From the NCBI RefSeq assembly GCF_000003605.2, contig NW_003134349.1, positions 300,970 through 348,751 on the forward strand: a DNA stretch of 47,782 nucleotides, in the 5' to 3' direction. Every line of letters begins with the position of its first letter. Positions within the stretch are counted from its first letter, which is position 1. Position numbers and translations under genes: made by a program. Shown piece by piece: positions 35,347-46,859 of the stretch. The notes below the pieces were generated by a model, which made no database searches, was not told the DNA's origin, and saw only the letters and a list, made by a program, of their open reading frames with translations. Source of the DNA: Saccoglossus kowalevskii (lineage: Eukaryota > Hemichordata > Enteropneusta > Harrimaniidae).

Positions 35347-35553
35347 CTGTAAAATACTTTATTTTCGCTGGAAATAATTTTTGCTGAAAAACTTTTTGGG
35401 TGTTTTGTATGGAATTAATTTTCACTGATTCTTGTTGATCTAAGTGTAAAATATAAGAAAAAATGTATATTCGCTGGATTTTATTTTCACTGAATTATCA
35501 CTTCAGCGAAAATATAGACAATAAATTCCAAGCGAAAATAAAGTAATTTACAG
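35347..35553. mobile_element. 207-bp MITE with ~23-bp terminal inverted repeats (family D)
   Basis: The left end CTGTAAAATACTTTATTTTC GCT and the right end read inward CTGTAAATTACTTTATTTTC GCT match at 22 of 23 positions, then continue as GGAAAT and TGGAATT. The interior repeats the TTCGCTGG / TTCAGCGAA motif and is itself partly self-complementary. There is no coding capacity. A clear target-site duplication could not be fixed (flanks AAATT on the left, TATTGG on the right). Confidence 0.87.
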
Positions 35554-36390
35554 TATTGGTATAAGTTGTCGTAAAACACACTAAACATTAATGTGTAGTG
35601 ATGAAACAGTGGTGTGTAAAAAGAAGAATAGTTGGTTACCATAGAGATGAAAAAAATTGTTTTTTCCATCATTTTTTATTTCGTTCATTAGAACATCCTG
35701 TGCAACGTTCTATGGAATTGTAATTATTTTCCTGTCAGATCTATTTGAGATTTTGCTTTTTTTAATCAAAACCTTGGATTTCCCAATAAATGTAATTATG
35801 AATGAATCAGTAGACATTTTAACAATTATATTTGTAAAAGCGTTCGTGAATCCATTCTCACAGGCACAATACGTACATAAGTAGTGTCGTCAGTTTTTAT
35901 CGTTATGGCACAATGTAGTAAGTTCACGGAAATTAATGAGAACGGATGGCCAGACAATTGTATTCATGTTCTATATTAAGCAACTCAATCACAGTATGTA
36001 CAAAATCATTTTTTTCAGCTGAAATGTTGTCGTAACGCACTTTTTTTCAATAAAGAGGCGGAGTAACGAGTGTTGTAATCGACACTATACTATTGGAGAT
36101 ATTCGAATCTACGTGTAAAATAGATACGTCTAGCCCATTTACTGGCATGTATGGCATATGTGGAGATTAAAGGAAGCAAATGTAGCACGACACGATGAAT
36201 GAGTGTAAACACACTGTTCACGGATTCTATACTCCTATGCTTGGCTAATCTTGATATTTTTGGCATATCAAATAGACTCCATCTGTTTTGAGCCAACAGA
36301 CGATTCCGCCATATGGTCAGCACTGATTACAAACTTGCTCAATTTGAGAACGCCAACTACCACTGCCATGCACTCCAATGACAATCATTA

Positions 36391-36600
36391 TTATAATGCC
36401 AAATGTATGTAGTTCGATATCGACATTCCAAGTTTTCTAATCAAAACTTTTAGTGTGAACATAGCCTTTCTACTTTGTGCTACGTGGTTTTTTACACCGA
36501 GATATTTATACGGGAGAGCAAACTCAGTTGTTTTGCCATCATAAACTAATAAAGAACCACAACAAGCTGCTTTGCACCAAAAATACATAAGATGAGGCTA
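36391..36600 (-). pseudogene. LINE reverse transcriptase connection-domain fragment
   Basis: Minus-strand translation gives LLVYDGKTTEF, LPYKYLGV, then HVAQSRKAMFTLKVLIRKLG. This is the 'YLG ... AxKAMxxLxxLIRK' segment that follows the reverse transcriptase palm and thumb in animal LINEs, the same region as MYNYLG...ARAMYALKQFL in the fragment at the left edge. The spacing between YLGV and HVAQ looks short, suggesting an internal deletion. It is a dead fragment: upstream palm motifs and downstream sequence were not found. Confidence 0.6.
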
Positions 36601-36995
36601 TGCAAATGGTGAGATATGTGATGAAATCTCACACAAATTAGAGAATTCACTCAAATTGCGGGATGATCACAAAATTGCAATATATTTATGGAAATACTAA
36701 GGCAGATAATAATTTTAAATAAAATTGGTTTGTATTCGTCTAAAAGCGTTTTTGTGTTTTCAAATCTGGAAGTCCGTCCCTCAGAAATGCGGCGATAATC
36801 TTACGCGATCGAACCTTTCGTAGAGCGCACTGCGAGAATACGTTCCATTGACGCGCGCAAGAATTGTGCAAAGGATAAGCTCTCTATTGCATGCCACCAT
36901 ACATTATAAATTTATTTAACCCAGAATACAAAAACGATTTTTTTTTTCACAAAATAATTCACTATGAACATTACAATATTCAAATTAAAAAAGAC

Positions 36996-37064
36996 TGTGA
37001 GCACCACCACACCCGTGTGCTCAGCTAAGTGGCAGCATTGACTGGAACCATTGGGGTGCTCACA
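36996..37064. repeat. Short inverted repeat
   Basis: TGTGAGCACC at 36996-37005 is matched by GGTGCTCACA at 37055-37064, 10-bp perfect arms around a 49-base loop. It may be a transcript hairpin or the ends of a very small element. No target duplication was seen. Confidence 0.7.
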
Positions 37065-37204
37065 TACGAACAATGGTTACTATATATTAGTCACAAAACG
37101 GGCAGACATATACGTTTTACTTGGTAAAATAACCATAGCTAGTAATATTGAATAGCATCGACAATGTATAATGTAAACCCTGCTTATTTTGTTTGTTAGC
37201 TATT

Positions 37205-37380
37205 ATAAATTAAACCAGTGCGCATGCGTATTAGAGAATTTCAATATTTCATAGAACGAATATTTATATGTGTGCGACGGGAAACGATAAATCATATTCC
37301 AATCTGCACTATGTAGTATTAGAAATATATTATTAATAAATGCATGTTCTCGTCCATATTGCATCTTTAAACAATTCTAT
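37205..37380 (+). repeat. Dispersed repeat family C, copy 4
   Basis: Blocks AAACCAGTGCGCATGCGTAT TAGA, AGAACGAATA, ACGATAAATCATATTCCAAT and ATGCATGTTCTCGTCCATAT are collinear with copies 1 and 2. The copy lacks the first AAATCAAAACCAC block of copy 1. Confidence 0.72.
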
Positions 37381-37399
37381 AACAGAACTGGCATGAGCG

Positions 37400-39280
37400 G
37401 GGCTTCGGTATTTGGTATGCGCATCCGACCGGCTTCTCAGTTTTACTAAATGCACCTATTAATATCACTAGACCCGCTTTCAATACAAAATCAGATGGTG
37501 AATAACATTGCCAATACTACCTAGAATGTTTAAAGGACGTCCACTGGCGCTTTATCGTCTGAGTTGTCAGCACTTTTGATTCGTCTCTCTTGACGTACTT
37601 GCTGTTTCGCTTTGAAATTGCAGTTCTAGAAATTAATCCGTTCGAAATGTTATCATAGTCTTTAATATGCCATCAAAATGCATAAAACTGATCATTCATG
37701 TCGTTAAAATATCTTCTATTTAAATCAAATACCTTTCATAGCGTATTTAGTATATGGTGGCACCACTCACTTAGGTGAGCAATGTGCGGAGGTTCTCGGG
37801 GAAACTTGCTTCCTTCGATGAAGAATACCATATTCGTATGACAGCGTTAAATTACGTCATTATTATGATTTTGAGGTTGGACCCGTAAGAAGTGAGATGC
37901 ACCAATGTAGTAACAGCTTTATAAATATGTCAGGTTACACACGTTGTAGCGTTAAACCTTTAAACAGGATCGTAAACAGGAGTTATATCACGTTTAACGT
38001 TCACTTGTTTCGACTTAGATGTAGATTAAAAATATCGTTCATAGTGTGTTGTTGTCATCACTTACAGTGAGTCCTCACTAATGATGTTTGGAGTTGTATG
38101 AAGTGTTCCGATTTGAATAGGTTCAACGCTAATGACCAATGAATCATAAAAGCGGATCAACGTGGAATATAAAATCGACTTAATAAAAACAAACTTAGCC
38201 TCATTCACTACATGAAAAAAAACAGATAATGTACATGTGCCAAGTGTATGCCCTTGGGGCACTGCATCTCATGAGAGCCGTTGAAAGACGATAATTCTTA
38301 AGAAAGCTTAACTTCAATATTAAAAATAAGTGCAAATTGACAATTTGTAAAACGGAGCGTTTTCCCAACTCACGTTAATTGCTTGAACATTGAAATCTTC
38401 TCTCGTGGGAAGGTATGTATTGCGAGACTCGGAAATTGGTCTGTCAGCACATTCACAGAGAAGTCAGAAGTACAAAAGCGAAAAGTGTTCTTATTTCTCC
38501 CCCAGGGAAATAAACTGTAACTAGTGATGGTATATTTGGTTATCTGTATTTTGTATTAGATGTGGATACAATGATGTGATAGATGGAGGTCATATTCCAC
38601 GACAAACTCGTTTGTTTTATGATTATGCTAATTTACTGATTATTGTCTACACTTGTTGTGTGTATGTAAGACATTCTGTGACTGCGGTGCTTAGTGTTAT
38701 GTATGCGTGTATCAAACAATATCCTTACGTTTGATATAAACTGATCTAAGCATTTTACGCACGTCTTTAAGATGGTACAATAGCTTTTAAAAATCATTAC
38801 ATAGTTCAGATACTATTCTGTACTCTCGAGATGCATAGACCTTTAATGTATTTCTAAATTGATATCGTGGTGTGCGAGACCTGACTTCTATTTTTTTGTT
38901 ATTCGTAGTTTCTGATATTGTTTGATAAATTCAGGTGTGGTTGTTTGTATTCTAAAGCAAAATGTAACAAGAAATAGAACGCCATTTTGAATAAAGAACA
39001 ATTATTAAAAAGACGAATAATCTCAGCAAATGCAATATTTCATAATAAGGTGTCGATTTGAAGGGTATTTAAGCTTCTTCAATATCATAATAGTTATACT
39101 TTAATGTTCGTATTTACAATATGTCTTCGTTCAATAGATACAAGGCGGTTTTTACAAAACAGAAAGTTTGCACTCGATTATACGCAATCGTGAATATTAT
39201 ATTTAAAAACCGCTGGATGTATCGAACTAATGCTTACACAGATATAAAAACGTAGCCCCGCCTACAAATTCTTAAATACA
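37400..39280. other. Intergenic stretch, no gene seen
   Basis: AT-rich sequence with scattered short ORFs (for example 38062-38262, minus). No recognisable domain. A TTTAAAGGACGTCC near 37529 resembles a single family A/B-type end, without a matching partner. Confidence 0.5.
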
Positions 39281-39281
39281 T

Positions 39282-39284
<3 letters not shown>

Positions 39285-39312
<28 letters not shown>
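39285..39312. repeat. (AT)14 microsatellite
   Basis: Twenty-eight bases of uninterrupted AT alternation. It produces spurious Tyr-Ile runs in overlapping minus-strand ORFs. Confidence 0.97.
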
Positions 39313-39539
39313 CGCGCAATTTCAATAAAATCTGAATACAATGTCCATGATAATTCAGTAATAACCGTACTAATGATGTTATTCCTGTGACACAATAAAA
39401 TGTAACGGCTGCGTTTTGACATTCGAATCGCCCGATAGAATATGCAAATGAACGTTCTGGTGACCAACTTGCGATGATGATCCTGACTGCATTGTGTGTC
39501 ACAGCTTGTGGTTCAGTCACTGTATATACTGTGTTCATT

Positions 39540-42500
39540 AGCTGGTTAGCCTAAACTATCAGTGGCACAATATCATTCAGGTACTGAAGAGAGATGAAAT
39601 ATATACAATATTTTGCTTATAAAGAGATGAAATATGGAGTTGCTGCATTGATTTTTTTAAATAGTAATAAAACCATGCATGACTAATGTTTTCTCTGCAA
39701 ATAAGAGTAACTTTTTTTGCTTATTTGCATACATCCGATTTTTTTCTGTTAATTGTAGCTCACACGATCACATGATTTGGCAAAAACACTAGTTTTTTGC
39801 AAACATTTCACATGCAACCATGATGATTTCAAAACACTACACTATTAATCAATCTATGAATACTGCCATGCTTGATGAATGAATAATAAGTACAATAGAG
39901 CAGTGGTTTTTACAGCAGTCCATAATAACTACACACATCAGGTTAAAGAGCTGTCATTTGAGATGTGATTTCTACCATCAATGTCAAGACTTTATGTATA
40001 ACTGCCATGCTTTCTGTCATTCAATTTTCACATCACTCACAGAAGGTTACTGGTATTTAATCAAGTACAATATCCCATGCGTCACACGCACAATATTCAG
40101 AGTACTGTATGCATAGCACTGTGTATTCAACTGACACAATCTGTATCAGGTGGGAAGATTTTAATTGGGTTTGACCTTCATTAACCTATGTTAGGGTAGG
40201 GATGATTCTCGACAAACGTTACACAGCTGTTGTTTCATGTCTACAAAGCATTTACACTTTAACACCATGCAAAGTATCGAGAAAGTATGTTGACTTCTTC
40301 TTGCAATATCTTTGAAGCTAGCTTCAGTCAATAGGCTACACCATTTGTAATCGATGCTCCTTTAAAGTTGTTGTCGCCCAGGTACATTACTGTAAAGTTT
40401 CAACAACTTGACCGCTAGGTTACTGTAATGTGTTCATTCTTATAAGGTTACATAATGAGCGTTGAAATAGTAGGAAATGAAAAGAAATGAAATAAAATGT
40501 AATATCAAATGACAAAGAACAATTAGTTATAGCATGACGTGCTCCACTCTGTCAGTTTCGATGACAAAAAAACTAACAATTAATTATTAATCATGTTCTT
40601 CAATAATTACTATATGTACTGTGTTAATATTAATATATTTTAATTACACTAAGTAATACGGTACCTCGTGCTTGTGTTGTTTTTTGTGACTTTGGATTTA
40701 ATGAAACTTTATTATTTTGAGAACAAAATGACTGCTTCGTTTTATTTATATCTAAAACATTTGATTTTGCGATTGTTAATTATATACCCAACACGAAATA
40801 CTTTGTGAATCGTGTGATTCATTTAAATTTTGTGATTAAATGAATCGCTATCTGAGAACAAAATATACTAGACACAATTTTGGCGGGAAAAGTAAATTGT
40901 ACTTCTGCCATTTGTTGCGGACAGAAATGATTTGTATTAAACGATTAAAACAACATATTAATGTATTGCCCTATCCAAAATACATTCTTGGGGAGCATAT
41001 TAATAATTCATAATTCTAATTTTCACCAGTATAAATGTCTAAATTTTTAACTCATGTTTTGAAAATATTATTAAATAATGGTGACGCCAAAATTAAAATT
41101 GGTTGATATTTTATAGTGATTGATACGATTTAGAAACTTTAATTTCATTTCATTTCAAAATGTGTTAACACCAAATATTTATCGCATATGCATGAGAAAC
41201 GCTTTTCATAAATGCCTGAAAATTATTTTTTGAAATACATGATATATTTTCTTATTTTAACATATAAAACCCACGCGATAATTTTCCTGTGTGTCGATTA
41301 TTTTTTCTCAATGATAGAAATGTTTGTTTGCGGGATATTTTGACCACTTGTCACCTCCACATTACACATATTCTGGCAGTATCAATATTGAGAGTGTTTG
41401 ATATATAAGGGAAGTGTGTATAGGACGGGTGCGTTAATTATGGACAGCGCCACTCAACTATGATGTGCAAATATTTTGTATAAACAGTACGCAGTGTGTT
41501 AGTACTTAAATCAGTCAGTTCACTGCCTTGGGTTATCTTGAACAAGAACACTAATTAGTTTCCGGAGGGACGTCGCCCATTTTTTTTCTAGTGGTGAGTG
41601 GAATCCGAGTCAATAAACCATGTTTACTGAGGGTTTGTTAGGTCACAAGAATTCAAAGCACATGTATGTTGCTTCGACTCACGCCTTTAATTTTCTGAAT
41701 TTCATCCCTTTGTCCTCATCATGGAGATTCATCTGGACCCCCTAACTCTGTAGTATAAGCTGAAGTAATTTCTCCTCAAAATACCAAACGCGCAGTATTA
41801 TGTTTGGAAGAATATCTATCAGTCCTGTACTGCTCCCTTCCTCAGAAACAATGTCTATTGATATTTAACAACACGTTAGCATTGTCGCTGTGCTGAACTG
41901 ACGGTCTTGTCCAATGACATATACTTTTGTTAAAAAGTTGTTACGATCATTTTATAATATACGACAACTCTGGCACATGTGTGATATGCAAAATAGTATG
42001 TGAATATAGTATGTTTATTTTTAGACACTCGACATTATAGCTTCAAAAATCGATATTCGATTGGTTTGTAACTTACAGATATCCCTAATCTGTTCCCCCC
42101 CAGAAAACTTTCGATGGATGTGGATAATTTAAATCAAACAATACAGTAAACGTGATAAATAATTATGTAGTGCGTTATTTAAAAAAACACCATGAAAGCC
42201 ACGCTAGATTTTTGTATCACAGTGATGATTAATACAAACTTGCATCGGTTAAAATTTACAATAACACCAGTTATCACACTAAAAGCATTTCATAAATAAA
42301 ACGAAAAATGCGACAAGCTAAAATATACAACTGTCTAAATATAAAACGTCTGTTTTCTTTAATATCTCCGTGTACACATTATCTAGTCAATAAACCCGAT
42401 GATCGATGAAATACAACTTGCAAAGTAACTTCTTTGTAAACTTTGTAAACTAAACGACTCGGCAATGATTGTAAAAAAACTACTAAACAATGCACGCAGT

Positions 42501-42900
42501 GAGTGAAATATACACGTTATGTTTGCGATAACGTGTAATTGTTATGTTGTCAATTCAAATAAATTCAAATGTCCACGCGGACTGCAGCAAGTTGGCAGTC
42601 AACGCCGTATTTATTTTCGTATCTTTGCGATAAGTGTTCTTCGTCGAAGTGCACTTAGGGTTGTAAAAGGCATTATTATGCTAGATGTACTGAGATTTTT
42701 TAAATTCAAAACGTGTTTTATATGTTGCAATCTCCGTATTCAAACTCGGTGACAATGTTAGACGCGAAAGATGTCAGTCATGTTTTACAAACGTAACCAG
42801 CCCGTTAGTTCAGCTGTTTGGTAATCCAGGCGATCGGATGAGTTGTAAATCTGCCAATCCAAATTAATCGGATCATTTTGCAAAACATGTTTACTATTAA
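39540..42900. other. Intergenic stretch, no gene seen
   Basis: Very AT-rich, with many homopolymer T/A runs and TTAA clusters. I found no exon-like segment, RNA gene or structured repeat that I can support. Confidence 0.5.
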
Positions 42901-42942
42901 GGGACAGACTATCAGGACGAGGCGGAGGTGTACAGCTCATAT

Positions 42943-43212
42943 ATGATCCCCATGTCGCTCACTTGCAGGGGTGGATTTCATTTAGTTGCCAGGAACTTCT
43001 TTCAAGCGACGACTGTTGGTGGCGTGAAATTTCATTTTCTCGGCATGCATCACGTCACTGGGTCGGCTTTCCGTTTTGAATCGAACTTGAATAAATTCTC
43101 CTCATTGCCAGCGGCGTTATCAACAAACAAACTGCGCATGGTGTCTCCAATTTATAGACGTTTTTGTTTCACAGACGGAAACTATATTGTTATGTGCGGC
43201 TTATTCTCCTAA
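42943..43212 (+). other. Unassigned 89-codon open frame in a GC-raised patch
   Basis: From ATG 42943, the translation begins MIPMSLTCRGGFHLVARNFF and contains a Gly/His/Phe-rich middle. GC content is visibly higher than the flanks. No signal peptide or domain is recognisable. It could be an exon (a TTGCAG acceptor-like site precedes GGGTGG near 42970), an old repeat, or chance. Confidence 0.15.
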
Positions 43213-44860
43213 ATAAGATCCTAGTTTGGACTACAAATTAAAAGTAACGATGTCTCTGGGAGCGTATGCGTCTTTTCTGACAGTGAGAAAAACAACAACT
43301 TGATTTTGTAATTCGCCGTTCATATATTACCTAAAAAAATCGTCAAATAGAATTTGTCAGTGTTTTTCAACATAACAAAATAATACTATTTTAAGATTTG
43401 AATTAACGATATCACCAGTTATCATTTTTCACCACTTAATCACTTCTTACCATAAATTCTGGGTAAGTATACATTTGTAGAACAAATAATTTTTTTGTTT
43501 TTGTTTTTTATATATATCACAAAGTACAGTTGGTGTTATCAGTTTTCTCTATGTAATAAAGTAATTGATTATTACAAAGTCCATTATTTCAAATTTTATA
43601 TTGCAATTCATTCAGTTAAGAGAAATCACATTTTACGTTGACCTATTTTAAATATTTGTCTCTTAATAACTTAATTGTCCTGGGTTTAATGTTATTTTGC
43701 GCATATTTTTTCGTTACTTTTATGGCTGTTCTGCGCATATTGATATTGTAAGATAACGTGGAATGGCCGATAGAAACTCATTCAACGTAATCGGTTTAAA
43801 CCTGACTTATATACACCTCACAGAGTTAGAGGCTTAGACGAAATACGATTACTATCTCTGTCAAGCAAATGGTCCATATACTGAAGCTACCGCCAGAAAA
43901 GCTGCTTCATAAAAACCGATTTACCATCACAAAGGGTTACAAAAATAGTCAAGTTGGACTAATCGAGTCTGTGACCCAGTTACGAATAAATGTCCTTATC
44001 AGGCAAAACAGGAAAATTATTAACATATATATGAACCAATACATTACAGTAATAACGTAATATTACGAAATAAATAAATATATATATCAGCTTATGAAGC
44101 GAATAGTGATATAAATAATTTAACTATTAGTGTAATAGCCAAAATAATTTGTAAAAAGGTATAAAAAGTGGATAAAAAATACAAATGAAAAGTCGATTGA
44201 ATGAAATGGGCGTGGAATACAAGAATGTATATAATCTTCGAACTTATCTTTTGAAGAAATGTTATTTTTATTAATTAACCTTAAAAAGAAGGTCTATTTG
44301 TAAGAAACTTGTTAAAATTTAACAAGAACTCAATTAAGGGGATATATAATCTGTGTTCACTGAGTGACAGTTGGATTAAGTGTAAGGAATTTGATCAAGA
44401 TAGTTATTAATATTATATGCAAAATTTGAATGCATTGTTTGTTCCAAATAATTTACTGTGAAAGGTTTTCATTTACAAATTGTCATACCATCATGATGTC
44501 TTTATAAATGAATGATATGTTAAAACTTTCAATATCATAATTAATAGCATAAAAGATCAGTTCACCTCCAGCAGATCTTAAATAATACCTGAAAAAGTTT
44601 CCAATTCCAGTCGGAACCATACTAAAGCCGTTTTATCCACACAGGCCTATTTTCTTTGATCACTGTATCTAATTCACAACCACCATTGCATATCTACTCA
44701 ACTGTGACGTTTCCTTTCACAATATGACAATCATTCTTCCGTATGAAATGGAGAACAGTGTCAATTTGTAACGGCCATTGCCAAAATATGCACACTAAAA
44801 GCATAGCATATACACTATATACAGACGTTGTATATTTAAACCACTTGCAAGTGGAAAAAG

Positions 44861-45124
44861 ATGGCCGCGATGATGGATCCGGGTCTCCAGAGGGCGTCAT
44901 CTGTTGAAATCCAATTTAACAAGCGAACCTCGGGGATTACGGTACAGGTGTCCTGGGCGAAATGTCAAATACGTTCCCATCTTGAGAAGCTAAGCCACTC
45001 TCTGATGGCCTCACTGGTGATTGTAGGTGTCATTTCCCATAATAATGTGCGTCATGGGTCATACTTGTTTAAGGTCTCCACCGAGTGGCCGATTTCAAGA
45101 AAATGGCGACTACTCGACACTTAG
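44861..45124 (+). other. Unassigned 87-residue ORF with strong start context
   Basis: The first ATG after an in-frame TAA eight codons upstream has a good initiation context (AAGATGG). It encodes MAAMMDPGLQRASSVEIQFN and on to a stop at 45122-45124. GC content is near 50 percent against about 35 percent nearby. A 14-bp palindrome CCACTTGCAAGTGG sits 6 bases upstream of the ATG. No domain or splice partner was recognised. It could be a small gene, a UTR-type repeat with 'AAGATGGC', or chance. Confidence 0.22.
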
Positions 45125-45564
45125 TTTTTCACGTCGCATTTTGCGTGATATTGGCACTGTGTGCGGTCATTCCGCCTAGGCATTTGTGTCTGAATGTGGT
45201 TTTATTTTACCAAAAAATGTTCAAAATCACAGCTTTACTAAAATGCTTCGGTACAGTATAACTAAAAATTGATACAATAATTTTTATTTTTTTTCAGAGT
45301 CAATATCAGCTAACGTACTAGTTGAATAATTTGCAAGTCAAATCAGTTTGATTACCTCTTGATCAGTTAAAATACCCTTAATCTTTAAAACCTTGTGAAC
45401 AGCTGATTTCCATACTAAGGATAAAAAAGGATGAAGCTAAGGGGTCTGCTTGCCTAACTCCACCAGAAACGTCAATGAACTCGGATGCAAACCAACTATA
45501 ATTAGTGTACATGTTTGAAGTTCATCTGATGAATGAGCGGTCAAAACCAAATTAGTAAAGACAT

Positions 45565-45727
45565 TTAAAGCGGAAGTGTCGTCACCTGCGCACGCGCGGA
45601 AATTGAGTCCCAAGCGACGATAACAACACACGCTAAGAACGCTAAGACTCATGGGTAAACGCTCGTTTGTAAACAATGACACGTTATGGCCACCTGACGC
45701 ATGCGTAGATGACGACGATGACTTTGT
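45565..45727. mobile_element. MITE family B, copy 2 (inverted relative to copy 1)
   Basis: Starts TTAAAGCGGAAGTGTCGTCA CC and ends near GTAGATGACGACGATGACTT. It carries, in reverse complement to copy 1, ATTGAGTCCCAAGCGACGAT AACAAC, CTCATGGGTAAACGCTCG, GTTTGTAAACAATGACACG and CTGACGCATGCGTAGATGAC. The ends form an imperfect inverted repeat (GTCGTCACCTGCGCACGCG against GTCGTCATCTACGCATGCG). Confidence 0.8.
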
Positions 45728-46369
45728 ATATTCAAATACTTTCTCAGAAAAAGTATCCTACCTGATTTATTACGTTTTTAATAAAGTTCATGATATCAGC
45801 AATAGTACGAATGCAATAGTATGAATACGTTTTGAATTATATGGAAAAATATCCGTTTTCAAAATCAAATCACGTACATAGTCTGATCGTTTACCAGTGT
45901 CACTTACGATATGATAATCTGCAGAGTTGTCATAACAATTTTATATACGCATCTTCTAGATACAATTTGAAAACAAACCAGCGTGAAGATTTCGATAGTT
46001 TGTTTCATGCCTACACGTTAACACACAACCGTGTCATGAATTAGTTTTTGCGTATCTGTTAATCTTAATTAGCTGAATGGCTGCGTTATGTCTGTCATCG
46101 TTTAGGCAGGTGAGGTTTTGGACGGAACTTGGCTCAGTGATTTGGAACTAATTACGAGATAACCGTCGCTATTCTGACTACTATATTTCTGACAGTTGGT
46201 ATCCGTAGTTATTAATGTAGTGAACGATTAATCAAAAGATATGACGTATTCAGTACTTAGTGTAATTGGCTTTATGATTGAAGGTTACGCCCTAGAGTCT
46301 TTTTACTGTCTTGTAATTGGTTAGAGTTTTGAAAATGAATAAAGAGAGTTTGAGTTGGTCTTGATGAGT

Positions 46370-46640
46370 ACACCACGAGAGACGCAGTAGAGAGTCCAGT
46401 CTTGGGCGAGTCTTGGGTCAGCCTTGCGATAGTCTTGGGGACTTTTCCCCAGGGCGCTGTGTCTTATAGAGTGCTTGACTGATCGACTAAGACGAGAGCT
46501 GAAACGTATTTCGTTGTGTGTGTCTTATTTGACTGTAGAGCTTAAGTGACTTTCCCGATCCCGCACCTCAAGGGAACGAGACATAGAGACGAGACGAGAT
46601 TCCCCCTGACACGTGTGGAGAACCCCAGAGTAGAAGAAAA
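46370..46640 (+). other. GC-richer patch with repeated TCTTGGG, possible LTR or element remnant
   Basis: The stretch has four or more TCTTGGG/CCTTGCG-type repeats (CAGTCTTGGGCGAGTCTTGG, GTCAGCC, GATAGTCTTGGGGAC), then GAGACGAGACGAGATTCCCC. A GAATGAATAAAGAG poly(A)-signal-like site lies just before it at about 46335. The composition contrasts with the surroundings. A retroelement long terminal repeat is one reading, but no second copy or primer-binding site was found in the window. Confidence 0.3.
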
Positions 46641-46686
46641 TTCCCCCCTGATACAACTATGATTTCAGCCATTCCATTAGTGAAAT

Positions 46687-46800
46687 GTAGTGGTATAATC
46701 ATTATATATCTATGGCACTATGGCTGGTAATATAACTACTGTATAGAGTGGTACGATCACTATATGTTATTCACGCCATAGCTGGTATATGTCTGATTTA
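46687..46800. repeat. Imperfect 59-bp tandem duplication
   Basis: GTGGTATAATCATTATAT ... CACTATGGCTGGTAATAT at about 46689 is repeated as GTGGTACGATCACTATAT ... GCCATAGCTGGTATATG at about 46748, with an offset of 59 bp. Two copies only. Confidence 0.72.
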
Positions 46801-46859
46801 AAGTGCTGTGATAAGTGTCTATGTGTAGCGTCATTCAATATCTGACCGTGACGTCATCG

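Noticed and set aside
42798..42840. Second tRNA-like A-box (AGCCCGTTAGTTCAGCTGTT)
   Set aside because: No B box or cloverleaf could be formed downstream.
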